Shown: positions 34,797 through 43,662, counted from the stretch's first letter. The stretch: DNA of 51,051 nucleotides from Halomonas heilongjiangensis (GCF_002879645.1 NZ_PNRE01000085.1:1-51051), one strand, 5' to 3'. Translations and numbers: made by a program. Notes: generated by a model not told the origin, from the sequence alone.

Positions 34797-35375
34797 ATGA
34801 ATGTAATGAATGACTCCCCGCGCCGCAAGGAACTCACCCGCCAGGCCGCCCAACTGTTCGTCCAGGAGGGCTTCGACCGGACCACGGTGCGCATGCTGGC
34901 CCAGGAGATGGGCATCAAGTCCGGCAGCCTCTTCCATCACTTCCGCGACAAGCAGGAGATCCTCGCCGCGGTGATCGAGGAGGGCACCCAGAACGCCCTG
35001 GCCATCGCACGCGAGACCCTTCAACAGTGCGACAACACGCCGGAGGCGCGGTTGCATGCCATGGCCCGCGCGCATCTCGAGACCCTGCTCACCGACCGCA
35101 ACGCCCATGTGGTGGCACTCTACGAGTGGCGGCGCCTCGACACCGCGGCCCGGGACCACCTGAGCCACCTGCGCGACGCCTACGAGGCACTGTGGGAAGA
35201 GGTCATCGACGAGGCCCTGGCCGCCGGCTTGATTCATGGCGACCGCTTCCTGGTCTCGCGCTTCGTCATGGGGGCATTGAACTGGACGGTGCGCTGGTAC
35301 GACCCGTCGGGGGCGCGCTCGCCGGATGACCTGGCCCGCGAGCTGGTCGCCATGATCTCCCGTCCCGCCACCTGA
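34797..35375 (+). CDS. TetR family transcriptional regulator
   Basis: A 192-residue repressor-type protein. The N-terminal helix-turn-helix is typical (RQAAQLFVQEGFDRTTVRMLAQEMGIKSGSLFHHFRDKQEILAAV, residues about 14-60); the rest is the helical ligand-binding domain. The ligand is likely a short acyl-CoA, judged from its neighbours: thiolase (divergent), an acyl/acetyl-CoA synthetase and an HSD10-like dehydrogenase. Matched 22-base sites stand on both sides of it. ATG 34797 or 34806 may be used; no strong ribosome site is seen, as is common for weakly expressed regulators. Confidence 0.88.
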   Translation: MNVMNDSPRRKELTRQAAQLFVQEGFDRTTVRMLAQEMGIKSGSLFHHFRDKQEILAAVIEEGTQNALAIARETLQQCDNTPEARLHAMARAHLETLLTDRNAHVVALYEWRRLDTAARDHLSHLRDAYEALWEEVIDEALAAGLIHGDRFLVSRFVMGALNWTVRWYDPSGARSPDDLARELVAMISRPAT

Positions 35376-35473
35376 GGCCATTCACGGGGCTTGCGGCCCG
35401 CCACGCTCGACCATCGTCTAGTCCCTTCTGCCCGTTCAGGGGTTGCTCCCTTCCGCGAGAGCCTCTAGCTTGT

Positions 35474-35495
35474 ACCAAGCGCTTGCTAGGTTGAC
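35474..35495. promoter_or_regulatory. Predicted TetR operator, copy 2 (upstream of synthetase)
   Basis: ACCAAGCGCTTGCT then AGGTTGAC; its reverse complement matches the site at 34766-34787 in 18 of 22 positions. The centre CAAGCGCTTG is a perfect 10-bp palindrome. It lies 113 bases before the synthetase ATG. Confidence 0.6.
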
Positions 35496-35507
35496 GCTTA
35501 CGTCAAC
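35490..35507. promoter_or_regulatory. Palindrome GTTGACG-N4-CGTCAAC (MerR/LiuR-like)
   Basis: GTTGACG (35490-35496), spacer CTTA, CGTCAAC (35501-35507): a perfect 7-bp inverted repeat that overlaps the end of the TetR-type site. Its layout resembles operators of MerR-type LiuR regulators of branched-chain amino-acid and acyl-CoA catabolism. No MerR gene is in the window. Confidence 0.4.
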
Positions 35508-35607
35508 TGCATCTAACCAGAAGGTTGGCGCCTACGCCAGCGCCACGGTCACACGATCGCCGACATTCTCTGCCGACAACAAGCACAAGCATCCGTGAGG
35601 GCATGAC

Positions 35608-37278
35608 ATGAGCACAGCGACGACTCCCGAGTACCGGGCCTACCTCGAGACCTTCAGCGTGGATGACGTCATCGCGCGGCTGGACGATCATCGCGACGGC
35701 AAGGCCAACGCCTTCGAGTCGTGCTGCGGGCGCCACCTGCGTGCCGGCCGCGGCGATGTCCTCGCACTGGTGCACGAGGACACCGAGGGCCGGGTCAACA
35801 AGCTGAGCTACGCCGAACTGGAAGCCGAGAGCGCCAGGCTCGCCGGCTGGTTCGCCGAGCGTGGCTTGGGTGTGGGCGACCGTATCGCCTGCATGCTGCC
35901 ACGCTCGCCGCAGTTGCTGGTGGCGGTGCTCGCCACCTGGCGCATCGGTGCGGTCTACCAGCCGCTGTTCACCGCCTTCGGGCCCGACGCCGTCGACTAC
36001 CGCCTGGGGCGTGCCGACACCAAGCTGGTGATCACCGATCACGCCAACCGCTTCAAGTTCGACGGGCTCACCCGGTGCCCGCCGGTGCTCGCCGTGGGCG
36101 GCCCGAGCGCCGAGCACGGCGACGACCTGGACTGGGCCGAGGCGCTGGCCCACTCGCCGATCGAGGCCAGCCCGCCGCGGCTGGCTCCGGACGCTCCCTT
36201 CCTGCAGATGTTCACCTCCGGCACCGTCGGCAAGCCCAAGGGCGTGGCGGTACCGCTGGCCGGCATGCCGGCCTTCGCCCTCTACATGGAGCTGGCCATC
36301 GACCTGCGTGCGGACGACCGCTTCTGGAACATGGCCGATCCGGGCTGGGCCTACGGTCTCTACTACGCCATCGCCGGTCCGCTGCTGCTGGGCGTGACCA
36401 CCCACTTCTGCGAGGCGGGCTTCAGCGCCGAGGGCGCCATGGCGTTCATGCAGCGCCACCGCATCACCAACTTCGCCGCCGCCCCCACGGCCTACCGGCT
36501 GATGAAGGCCTCGGGGCTGTTCGACGGCGCCCGCGGGACCCTCGAGCTGCGCGTGGCGAGCTCCGCCGGCGAACCGCTCAATACCGAGGTGGTGAGCTGG
36601 GTCGAGCGCGCCCTGGGCTGCCCGGTGATGGACCATTACGGCCAGACCGAGACCGGCATGACCTGCTGCAACCACCATGCGCTCGACCACCCCAAGCATG
36701 TCGGGGCCATGGGCGTGCCGATGCCGGGCTACCGCCTGGCGATCCTCGACGCCGAGTACCACGAGCTGCCCCCGGGCGAGCCGGGCGTGCTGGCGGTGGA
36801 TATCGCCAAGTCCCCGGCGCATTTCTTCGCCGGCTACACTTGGCAGGAGAAGCACCCCTTCGCCGAGGGCTACTACCTGACCGGTGACGTGGTGATCCGC
36901 AACGAGGACGGGACCTTCCAGTTCGCCGGCCGCGACGATGACATCATCACCACCGCGGGCTACCGGGTCGGGCCCACCGACGTGGAGAACAGCGTGATGA
37001 CTCACCCGGCGGTGGCCGAATCCGCCGCCGTGGGCCAGCCCGACGAGATCCGTGGCGAGATCATCAAGTCCTACGTGGTGCTGCGCGAGGGCTTCGAGCC
37101 GAGCGATGCGCTGGCCGACGAGATCCGCCAGCAGGTGCGCGAACGGCTCTCGACCCACGCCTTCCCGCGGGTGATCGAGTTCGTCGACGTGCTGCCCAAG
37201 ACCCCCAGCGGCAAGATCCAGCGCTTCAAGCTGCGCGCCGATGCCGCCGAGAAGGCCGAAGCGGCCCCGGCCAGATGA
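35608..37278 (+). CDS. AMP-dependent acyl/acetyl-CoA synthetase
   Basis: A 556-residue AMP-forming synthetase of the acetyl-CoA synthetase-like group. The ATP-binding P-loop FTSGTVGKPKG is at residues 202-212; HYGQTETGM is motif A5; the hinge region GYYLTGDVVIRNEDGTFQF leads to the C-terminal lid; K536 in KTPSGKIQR is the acetylation-controlled lysine. It is shorter than the usual 650-residue Acs, like medium/short-chain acyl-CoA synthetases, so the acid could be acetate, propionate or a branched acid. A GAGGGC site precedes the ATG. It is followed after 19 bases by the dehydrogenase. Confidence 0.85.
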   Translation: MSTATTPEYRAYLETFSVDDVIARLDDHRDGKANAFESCCGRHLRAGRGDVLALVHEDTEGRVNKLSYAELEAESARLAGWFAERGLGVGDRIACMLPRSPQLLVAVLATWRIGAVYQPLFTAFGPDAVDYRLGRADTKLVITDHANRFKFDGLTRCPPVLAVGGPSAEHGDDLDWAEALAHSPIEASPPRLAPDAPFLQMFTSGTVGKPKGVAVPLAGMPAFALYMELAIDLRADDRFWNMADPGWAYGLYYAIAGPLLLGVTTHFCEAGFSAEGAMAFMQRHRITNFAAAPTAYRLMKASGLFDGARGTLELRVASSAGEPLNTEVVSWVERALGCPVMDHYGQTETGMTCCNHHALDHPKHVGAMGVPMPGYRLAILDAEYHELPPGEPGVLAVDIAKSPAHFFAGYTWQEKHPFAEGYYLTGDVVIRNEDGTFQFAGRDDDIITTAGYRVGPTDVENSVMTHPAVAESAAVGQPDEIRGEIIKSYVVLREGFEPSDALADEIRQQVRERLSTHAFPRVIEFVDVLPKTPSGKIQRFKLRADAAEKAEAAPAR

Positions 37279-37297
37279 CGACCCCGAGGAAATCGAC

Positions 37298-38065
37298 ATG
37301 CAAGTGAAGGACACTACCTTTCTGATCACCGGCGCCGCCTCCGGACTGGGGGCGGCCACCGCCGAGCGCCTGGTCGCCGGCGGAGGCCGCGTGGTGCTCT
37401 GCGACCTCAGCGAGGCCGTGGAGGCCCACGCCGAGAGGCTCGGCGACGGCGCCCGGGCGGTGCGCGGCGACGTCACCTCGGGCGACGATATCCAGGCCGC
37501 CATCGATGCCGCGGTCGCACTAAGCGGTGGCCGCGGGCTCGCCGGGGTGATCCACTGTGCCGGCGTGGTCAGCGTGGCCAAGCTGGTCGACCGCGACGGC
37601 AACCCCGCCGACCTCGACGCCTATGCCCGCACCATCCAGATCAACCTGGTGGGTACCTTCAACGTCATGCGCCTGGCCGCCGCCGCCATGGCGAAGAACT
37701 CGCCGGGCGAGGACGGCGAGCGCGGGGTGATCGTCAACACCGCCTCGGTCGCCGCCTTCGACGGCCAGGTGGGGCAGTGCGCCTACGGCGCCTCCAAGGC
37801 CGGGGTGGTGGGCATGAGCCTGCCCGCCGCCCGTGAGCTGTCGCGCCACGGCATCCGCGTGATGGCCATCGCCCCCGGGGTGTTCGAGACGCCGATGATG
37901 AGCGAGATCCCCGACGAGGCCGCCCAGGCCCTGGCCGCCGCCGTGCCGTTCCCCAAGCGACTCGGCAGACCCGCGGAGTTCGCCCGCCTGGCCGAGCAGA
38001 TCGTCACCAACCCCATGCTCAACGGCGAGGTGATCCGCCTCGACGGCGGCATCCGCATGCAGTGA
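37298..38065 (+). CDS. HSD10-like 3-hydroxyacyl-CoA dehydrogenase (SDR)
   Basis: A 255-residue short-chain dehydrogenase. The nucleotide motif is G12-x3-G16-x-G18 (ITGAASGLG), and the catalytic Ser-Tyr-Lys are S150, Y163 and K167 ([14 protein letters not shown] then CAYGASKAG). The C-terminal [15 protein letters not shown] and [13 protein letters not shown] closely follow human HSD17B10, so the expected reaction is NAD-dependent oxidation of 3-hydroxyacyl-CoA, including 2-methyl-3-hydroxybutyryl-CoA from isoleucine. GAGGAA lies 7 bases before the ATG. Expected to be cotranscribed with the synthetase upstream. Hairpins and a terminator follow. Confidence 0.92.
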   Translation: MQVKDTTFLITGAASGLGAATAERLVAGGGRVVLCDLSEAVEAHAERLGDGARAVRGDVTSGDDIQAAIDAAVALSGGRGLAGVIHCAGVVSVAKLVDRDGNPADLDAYARTIQINLVGTFNVMRLAAAAMAKNSPGEDGERGVIVNTASVAAFDGQVGQCAYGASKAGVVGMSLPAARELSRHGIRVMAIAPGVFETPMMSEIPDEAAQALAAAVPFPKRLGRPAEFARLAEQIVTNPMLNGEVIRLDGGIRMQ

Positions 38066-38088
38066 GCTGAAGCGCCAACCTTGTAGGA

Positions 38089-38142
38089 GCCCAGCTCCGC
38101 TGGGCGATCCGTCGTGAAACGACGGTAGCGCCGACAGGCGCC
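38089..38142. repeat. REP-like cluster of three hairpins
   Basis: Three adjacent inverted repeats: GCCCAGC/GCTGGGC (38089-38105, loop TCC), CCGTCGT/ACGACGG (38109-38125, loop GAA) and GCGCC/GGCGC (38128-38141, loop GACA). The lead sequence TTGTAGGAGCCCAGC resembles the opening of repetitive extragenic palindromes in pseudomonads. Only one copy is seen here; whether it repeats in the genome cannot be tested. Confidence 0.65.
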
Positions 38143-38162
38143 TCGATCTTGTCACCCTATCC

Positions 38163-38198
38163 AGCCCGCCCCCGGCAATGCCGGCGGCGGGCTCTTTT
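38163..38198 (+). terminator. Rho-independent terminator after the dehydrogenase gene
   Basis: AGCCCGCC-C-CCGGC (38163-38176), loop AAT, GCCGG-C-GGCGGGCT (38180-38193), then CTTTT. A 13-bp stem with one C-C mismatch and a short T-run. It closes the synthetase-dehydrogenase transcript and isolates the acyl-CoA dehydrogenase gene. Confidence 0.85.
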
Positions 38199-38255
38199 CG
38201 TCCAGGTCGCTGTCTGTGAGGATAGCCGCGCGGCATGCCGGGGTTGGCGCGCAAT

Positions 38256-38315
38256 GTAAAACGAACGCTTGACTCTTTGTGATGCGACGGCTAATTTAAA
38301 ACGTATGTTTGAAAG
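38256..38315. promoter_or_regulatory. Two PsrA-like sites upstream of the acyl-CoA dehydrogenase
   Basis: GTAAAACGAACGCTTGAC at 38256-38273 shares GTAAAACGAACG-N-TTGA with the fadD upstream region (10051-10079, other strand). A second site TTAAAACGTATGTTTGAA at 38296-38313 is a near-palindrome of the same family. The 308-base gap 38066-38373 holds, in order, the hairpin cluster, the terminator and these two sites, with no gene. Confidence 0.5.
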
Positions 38316-38373
38316 CGGTTGCCGCCGCCTTCCTGCGCCCGACTTCAGGCGACCTTATCTGGGAGAGATCGAG

Positions 38374-40185
38374 ATGCCCGACTATCAGGCCCCCCTGCGC
38401 GACCTGCGCTTCGTGATGGACGAGATGCTGGACTACCCGGCCCACTACGCCCGCCTGCCCGGCGGCGAGGAGGCTTCGCCCGACGTGGTCGCCGCCATCC
38501 TCGAGGAGGGCGCGCGCTTCGCCCGCGAGGTCTTGCTGCCGCTGAACCAGAGCGGTGACCGGGAGGGCTGCCTGTTGGAGGGCGGCGAGGTCAAGGCGCC
38601 CAAGGGCTTCAGGCAGGCCTACCAGCAGTACGTGGAGGGTGGCTGGCCGAGCCTGGCCGCCGACCCCGAGCACGGCGGCCAGGGGCTGCCCCACTCGCTG
38701 GCCATGGTGCTCTCCGAGATGATCTGCGCCACCAACCTGGCCTGGGGCATGTACCCCGGCCTCTCCCACGGCGCCGCCGATGCCCTGCGCCATCACGGCA
38801 CCGAGCAGCAGCAGGCCACCTACCTGACCAAGCTGGTGGAAGGCGTGTGGACCGGTACCATGTGCCTGACCGAGCCGCACTGCGGTACCGATCTGGGCCT
38901 GATCAAGACCCGTGCGGTGCCGATGGCCGATGGCGCCTTCGACATCACCGGCACCAAGATCTTTATCTCCGCCGGCGATCATGACCTGGCCGAGAACATC
39001 GTCCACCTGGTGCTGGCCAAGCTGCCGGACGCCCCGGAGGGCTCGAAGGGCATCTCGCTATTTGTGGTGCCTAAATTTCTGCCGACCGAGACGGGTGAGC
39101 CCGGCGAGCGCAACGGTGTGGCCTGCGGCTCGCTGGAGCACAAGATGGGCATCCACGGCAACGCCACCTGCGTGATGAACTTCGATGGGGCCCGCGGCTT
39201 CCTGGTGGGGCCGCCCAACAAGGGCCTGGCCTGCATGTTCACCATGATGAACGCCGCCCGCCTGGGCGTCGGCATCCAGGGCCTGGGGCTGACCGAGGCG
39301 AGCTTCCAGAATGCCCTGGCCTATGCCCGCGACCGCCTGCAGATGCGTGCGCTCTCCGGCCCCCAGGCACCCGAGAAGCCCGCCGACCCGATCATCGTCC
39401 ACCCGGACGTGCGCCGCATGCTGCTGACCCAGAAGGCCTTCGCCGAGGGCGGCCGGATGCTGGTGCTCTACACCGCCCAGATGCTGGACATCGTCGAGCA
39501 TGGCCAGGAAGCCGCCGAGCGCGAGCGGGCCGAGACCCTGCTCGGCCTGCTGACGCCCGTCGTCAAGGCGTTCCTCACCGAGGTCGGCTTCGAGGCGACC
39601 AACGAGGGCGTGCAGGTCTTCGGCGGCCACGGCTTCATCCAGGAGTGGGGCATGGAACAGTTGGTGCGCGATGCGCGCATCACCCGCCTCTACGAGGGCA
39701 CCACCGGCATCCAGGCCCTCGACCTGCTGGGCCGCAAGGTGCTGATGAGCCAAGGCGAGAGCCTCAAGGTCTTCACCAGGGAGATCCACAAGTTCTGCCA
39801 GGCCGAGGAGGGCAACGGCGAGCTGGCCGAGTTCGTGACGCCGCTGGTCAAGCTCAACGCCGAGTGGGGCGAGTTGACCATGGCGGTCGGCGTGAAGGCG
39901 ATGCAGGACCGAGAGGAAGTGGGTGCGGCCAGCGTCGACTACCTGATGTACTCAGGCTACGTGACCCTGGCCTACCTGTTCGCCCGGGCGGCGAAGCAGG
40001 CCAGCGCCGCGTTGGCGGCCGGCAGCGACGATGCCGCCTTCTACCACACCAAGCTCCATACGGCCCGCTTCTACTTCCAGCGCCTGCTGCCGCGCACCCG
40101 CGCCCACGCCGCCATGATCCAGGCCGGCGCCGGCTCGTTGATGGCGCTCTCCAGCGAAGACTTCGGCCGCGGCTTCGAGATCTGA
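38374..40185 (+). CDS. Acyl-CoA dehydrogenase, ~600-residue class
   Basis: A 603-residue FAD-dependent acyl-CoA dehydrogenase of the long class with a C-terminal extra domain (after about residue 470). The FAD/substrate motifs WTGTMCLTEPHCGTDLG and ITGTKIFISAGDHDL are present; the catalytic base is E441 in TRLYEGTTGIQ. It catalyses the first step of beta-oxidation. ATG 38374 (MPDYQAPLRD) has a GGGAGAG site; upstream in-frame codons overlap the predicted operators and are not credible. It stands alone between two strong terminators, with PsrA-like sites suggesting fatty-acid control together with fadD. Confidence 0.92.
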   Translation: MPDYQAPLRDLRFVMDEMLDYPAHYARLPGGEEASPDVVAAILEEGARFAREVLLPLNQSGDREGCLLEGGEVKAPKGFRQAYQQYVEGGWPSLAADPEHGGQGLPHSLAMVLSEMICATNLAWGMYPGLSHGAADALRHHGTEQQQATYLTKLVEGVWTGTMCLTEPHCGTDLGLIKTRAVPMADGAFDITGTKIFISAGDHDLAENIVHLVLAKLPDAPEGSKGISLFVVPKFLPTETGEPGERNGVACGSLEHKMGIHGNATCVMNFDGARGFLVGPPNKGLACMFTMMNAARLGVGIQGLGLTEASFQNALAYARDRLQMRALSGPQAPEKPADPIIVHPDVRRMLLTQKAFAEGGRMLVLYTAQMLDIVEHGQEAAERERAETLLGLLTPVVKAFLTEVGFEATNEGVQVFGGHGFIQEWGMEQLVRDARITRLYEGTTGIQALDLLGRKVLMSQGESLKVFTREIHKFCQAEEGNGELAEFVTPLVKLNAEWGELTMAVGVKAMQDREEVGAASVDYLMYSGYVTLAYLFARAAKQASAALAAGSDDAAFYHTKLHTARFYFQRLLPRTRAHAAMIQAGAGSLMALSSEDFGRGFEI

Positions 40186-40220
40186 TACCTCTCTCTCGAT
40201 CGGGAACGATCGGTGGCTTG

Positions 40221-40250
40221 GCGGCGGGCATTGCCCGCCGCTTTTTTTTT
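40221..40250 (+). terminator. Rho-independent terminator after acyl-CoA dehydrogenase
   Basis: GCGGCGGGC (40221-40229), loop ATT, GCCCGCCGC (40233-40241), then nine T residues (40242-40250). A perfect 9-bp GC stem with a full T-run; the best terminator in the window. Confidence 0.95.
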
Positions 40251-40365
40251 GCGTATGCCGTAGCGTCGGCCGAACGCTGTCGATGTCCTACCCCAGCGAT
40301 GCCTCCGTGGCTGCTACCCTTGCACTACGCTTGGTCATGACCGGAGGCAGAAGGGGAGGGAGGCC

Positions 40366-41628
40366 TTGTACCCACACGACGACATGAACATCGACCGGTT
40401 CCGTGCGCGTCTCGCCGCCGGCGAGAGCCAGCCGCTGGACTGGTGGCATCTCTGCCGCGAGCGCATCGCGGTACGCGAGCCCGAGGTGCAGGCCTGGGAG
40501 GTTCTCGCCCCGCGCACCCCCGAGCCGCCCGCCGCCGGGCTGCTGCGCGGGGTGCCCGTCGGGCTCAAGGACATCATCGAGACCCGCGACCTGCCCACCG
40601 CCTGGGGCACCGGCGGTTACCTTGGCACGCCGGGTTCGCTGGTCGATGCCGCCCTGGTCACGCTGCTCGAGCAGCAGGGGGCCTTGATCATGGGCAAGAC
40701 CGTGACCACCGAACTCGCCTACTTCACCCCCGGCAAGACCCGCAACCCCCATGATCTCACGCGGACCCCGGGCGGCTCCTCGAGCGGCTCGGCCGCGGCC
40801 GTGGCCGCCGGCATGGTGCCGCTGGCCTTCGGCACCCAGACCGCCGGCAGCATCATCCGCCCGGCGAGCTACTGCGGGGTGTTCGGCTTCAAGCCGACCT
40901 TCGATGCGGTGAGCCTCGCCGGGATCAAGTCCTTCGCCCCGTCGCTGGATACCCTGGGCTGGTTCGCCAACCATATCGAGGATATCTGCACGACCTTCTC
41001 GGCGCTGACCCGGGCACCGGCCATCGACGCCCTGCCGAGCCTCGATGGCGTGCGCGTCGGGGTGAGAAGCCTGCCGAGCGACCGGGTGCTGGACGCCGAC
41101 GTGCAGCGGGCGCTGGCCCGCACCCGGATCCGGCTCGAGCGACTGGGGGCCAATGTCGTCCCGCTGCCGCTGGACGAGCGGTTTGCCGCCCTGGTCGAGT
41201 ACCAGAAGGAGGTCATGGCCTACGAGGCGGCACAGACCCTGGCCAGCGAGCACCGGCAGCATGCCGACAGCATGGGCCCCCGGCTGGTGGCGCTGATCGA
41301 GGAGGGACAGACGCTGCCCTATGCACGCTACCGGCAGGCGCAGCAGGCGGCGATCGAGCTGCGCCAGGTGCTCTCCCGGGGCTTCGTCGACGCGGTGGAC
41401 GTGATCCTCGCCGCCAGTGCCCAGGGGGTGGCGCCCGAGGGGCTCCAGGCGACCGGCGATCCGCTGTTCTGCCGCGCCTGGACACTGCTCGGCGTGCCCT
41501 GTCTCAACCTGCCGCTGGGCCGCGGTCACCAGGGGTTGCCGGTCGGGGTGCAACTGATCGGTGAGCGTTTCCAGGACGACCGGCTGCTGGCGATCGCCCG
41601 CACCCTGATGGGGGGCGGCTCCGGCTAG
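40366..41628 (+). CDS. Amidase signature family enzyme
   Basis: A 420-residue amidase. The Ser-cisSer-Lys triad is visible: K68 (PVGLKDIIET), cis-serine S138 in GGSSSGSAAAVAAG and nucleophile S162 in TQTAGSIIRPA. The protein is shorter than GatA and lacks its typical C-terminus, so it is a free amidase (aliphatic, aryl or indole-type amides) and not the glutamyl-tRNA amidotransferase subunit. The TTG at 40366 is chosen because of the strong AGGGGAGG run just before it; ATG 40384 is the alternative. It stands alone after the terminator and converges on the next gene with 9 bases between. Confidence 0.87.
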   Translation: MYPHDDMNIDRFRARLAAGESQPLDWWHLCRERIAVREPEVQAWEVLAPRTPEPPAAGLLRGVPVGLKDIIETRDLPTAWGTGGYLGTPGSLVDAALVTLLEQQGALIMGKTVTTELAYFTPGKTRNPHDLTRTPGGSSSGSAAAVAAGMVPLAFGTQTAGSIIRPASYCGVFGFKPTFDAVSLAGIKSFAPSLDTLGWFANHIEDICTTFSALTRAPAIDALPSLDGVRVGVRSLPSDRVLDADVQRALARTRIRLERLGANVVPLPLDERFAALVEYQKEVMAYEAAQTLASEHRQHADSMGPRLVALIEEGQTLPYARYRQAQQAAIELRQVLSRGFVDAVDVILAASAQGVAPEGLQATGDPLFCRAWTLLGVPCLNLPLGRGHQGLPVGVQLIGERFQDDRLLAIARTLMGGGSG

Positions 41629-41637
41629 CCGGGGCCG

Positions 41638-42633
41638 TTACAGGAGGGTGCGATCGAACTCGCGGCGGAAGTACATCTCGAGGCGCAGGGTCATCGCCCA
41701 GCGCGGATCGTGGCCGGCCTCGCGGGGGAAGTGGAGGGCGGGGGCCATGTCGAGAAACAGGATGCCCCTGTGCACGTCGCGGCGGTAGCGCAGTTGGAGG
41801 AAGGCGTCCTCGACGCGCGGGCGCGAGATGCTCTCGCCGAGTACCGCGGCCGTGTAGCGCAGGGCGCGGCGCCGGTCGAGGCGACGGTTGAGCTCGACGG
41901 CCTCGCTGAACTCGAGGGTATCCACCTCCTCGCGCCACTGGACATTGGTCAGAAAGCGCAGGTGCCGCCGCTCGTCGAGCAGCCGACCTAGGTCCCAGCG
42001 GGTGCGGGCGGAATAGCCGTCCTTGTTGAACCACGACAGGCGGTTGTCGCTCTCCAGCTGCCAGGGGCCATCGCGGAGGGTCCATAGCCGCTGGCTGATC
42101 ACCCGCGCGTAGGGATCGGGCGGCAGGCGAGCCCGGATGCCGGCGCCGACCTGGGTGTTCCACTGCAGGGCCTTGTCCCGGTCGCCCAGGCGATTGATGC
42201 CGATCCGCAGCCTGCCGCCCCGGTCGGGGCGCTCGTCGGCGAGGGTCGACTCCTGTTCGGCCAGGGTGCCGCGGGTCTCCTCGGGGTCGCTCTCGATGAC
42301 CAGGCGCAGGCGCCGCTCGGTGGTCGGCAGGTCAAGCCGGAAGCTGGCGCCCAGGTCCTGGTCGAAGGCATCGCCTTCGCGCCAGCGCCACGCCTGGCCG
42401 ATGCGCAGATAGGAGTCGGTCTCCACGCTCAGGGCATCGGTGGTGCCGAAGAAGCTATCGATGCGTCGCGAGGTGTTCTCGACCCACTGCGAGACGCTTT
42501 GGTGGAAGGGATCGAGCCGCTCGTCGACCCACGGCGGCAGGTCGCTATCGGGGTCGCCCTCGCTGTCATGATGGGTGTCGGCGTGGGCGCCGAGGCTGGC
42601 ACAGGCGACGAGGATCATCAGGGCTTTCTTCAT
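41638..42633 (-). CDS. Exported protein, probable outer-membrane barrel, unknown function
   Basis: A 331-residue protein with a short signal peptide (MKKALMILVACASLGAHA, cut near residue 18). The mature part is rich in alternating polar/hydrophobic segments with Arg and aromatic residues (YLRIGQAWRWREGD, RRLRLVIESDPEET, ALQWNTQVGAGIRARL, RHLRFLTNVQWREE, WAMTLRLEMYFRREF) and ends in a long beta-strand-like tail, as in outer-membrane beta-barrels. I do not recognise the family. The ATG at 42633 is divergent from the membrane-protein pair at 42820. The spacer of 186 bases has no clear operator. Confidence 0.6.
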   Translation of the reverse strand: MKKALMILVACASLGAHADTHHDSEGDPDSDLPPWVDERLDPFHQSVSQWVENTSRRIDSFFGTTDALSVETDSYLRIGQAWRWREGDAFDQDLGASFRLDLPTTERRLRLVIESDPEETRGTLAEQESTLADERPDRGGRLRIGINRLGDRDKALQWNTQVGAGIRARLPPDPYARVISQRLWTLRDGPWQLESDNRLSWFNKDGYSARTRWDLGRLLDERRHLRFLTNVQWREEVDTLEFSEAVELNRRLDRRRALRYTAAVLGESISRPRVEDAFLQLRYRRDVHRGILFLDMAPALHFPREAGHDPRWAMTLRLEMYFRREFDRTLL

Positions 42634-42819
42634 CTTGTTGTTCTCGCTCTTCTCCGGTGCCTGTCTCTCAGTCTATGCGCTATTCACAAAAGGGTGGCAT
42701 CCTGCGCTGGCCCACGCCGTGCGCCGCTGCCCGGCAGGGGGCATGTCAGGCAAGGCAGCAGGGACCTTGCCGGGCCGGCGGGGGTCAGAGTCGAAGACGG
42801 CGGGACGGGAGGTTTGCCG

Positions 42820-43662
42820 ATGCTGGAAAGGTCGACCTCGGGGCGGTGGGCACTCCCCTGGAGGCACGCGCATCTGGCCCTGACGGTGCTGGTGGTACTG
42901 CTCTGGTCACAGCTGGGGGAGCGACTCGCCGGCCTGCTGTTCGTGCCGGCCTGGGTGCTGGTCACCCAGTTGATCGCCGCCGGCAGCCTGGAAGCCGCCC
43001 GGCTGCGTCGCCGCGCCTGGCTGGACCAGTACCTGCGTGACGACTCCCCCTGGCACCGCTGGCTGCGCGGCGGCGCATTGATGGTGGCCCGTCACCAGTT
43101 GCTGGGCGCCTGCCTGGCACTGCTGCTGCTGGTGAAGCTGCGCCTGCTGGCCTGGGTCGACTGGCCGATGCTGCTGGTCGCCGTGGTCGGGCTGGTGGGA
43201 CTGCGCAACGGCCTGCGTCGGCGCCTCGCCCGGCATGTCATTCGCGGGCATCTCCCGGCGGTGACCCGGCGCCTGGTGGTGCCGCCCGCCGCCGGTCTGC
43301 TGTCCCTGATGCTGGTGGCCGTGGCGCTCTGGCTGCCCCAGCCCTACCTGGTGGGCCTGGGCTGGGAAGAGGCGCTGCTGCGCCACCTCCAGGGGCGCGA
43401 CGCGGCTTCGCTGCTCGGCTTCTTCGAGCGGCTCGGCAGTGCGGCGGAGATCATCCAGTACTGGGCCATGCAGAACGCGGTGGAGAGCCAGCAGCTCGGC
43501 GCGCCCCTGGCGCTGCTGGGCTGGTCGCTGCTGCTGCTGACCCAGAGTGCCTTCGCCTGGGCCTATGTCCGGCTGCTGGTGGGGGCCGATGCGCTGCGCC
43601 GAGAGGGCGGCCGGTCCGCTCCCGTAGCGTCGCGTTTGCGCGGCGAGGAGGAGACCCGATGA
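42820..43662 (+). CDS. Membrane protein of unknown function (first of a coupled pair)
   Basis: A 280-residue protein, not recognised. It has about six hydrophobic segments (HLALTVLVVLLWSQLG, LLFVPAWVLVTQLIAAG, LLGACLALLLLVKLRLLA, LVAVVGLVGL, LLSLMLVAVALWLPQ, PLALLGWSLLLLTQSAFAWA) with basic loops (LRRRAWLDQYLR, NGLRRRLARHVIRG) on the cytosolic side. GGGAGG lies 7 bases before the ATG at 42820. Its last four bases overlap the ATG of the next gene (ATGA at 43659-43662), so the two products are made together and may form a complex in the inner membrane. Confidence 0.65.
   Translation: MLERSTSGRWALPWRHAHLALTVLVVLLWSQLGERLAGLLFVPAWVLVTQLIAAGSLEAARLRRRAWLDQYLRDDSPWHRWLRGGALMVARHQLLGACLALLLLVKLRLLAWVDWPMLLVAVVGLVGLRNGLRRRLARHVIRGHLPAVTRRLVVPPAAGLLSLMLVAVALWLPQPYLVGLGWEEALLRHLQGRDAASLLGFFERLGSAAEIIQYWAMQNAVESQQLGAPLALLGWSLLLLTQSAFAWAYVRLLVGADALRREGGRSAPVASRLRGEEETR

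Noticed and set aside
40366..41628. GatA subunit of the glutamyl-tRNA amidotransferase
   Set aside because: The amidase triad is present, but the length is short, the C-terminal part differs, and no gatB or gatC is adjacent.
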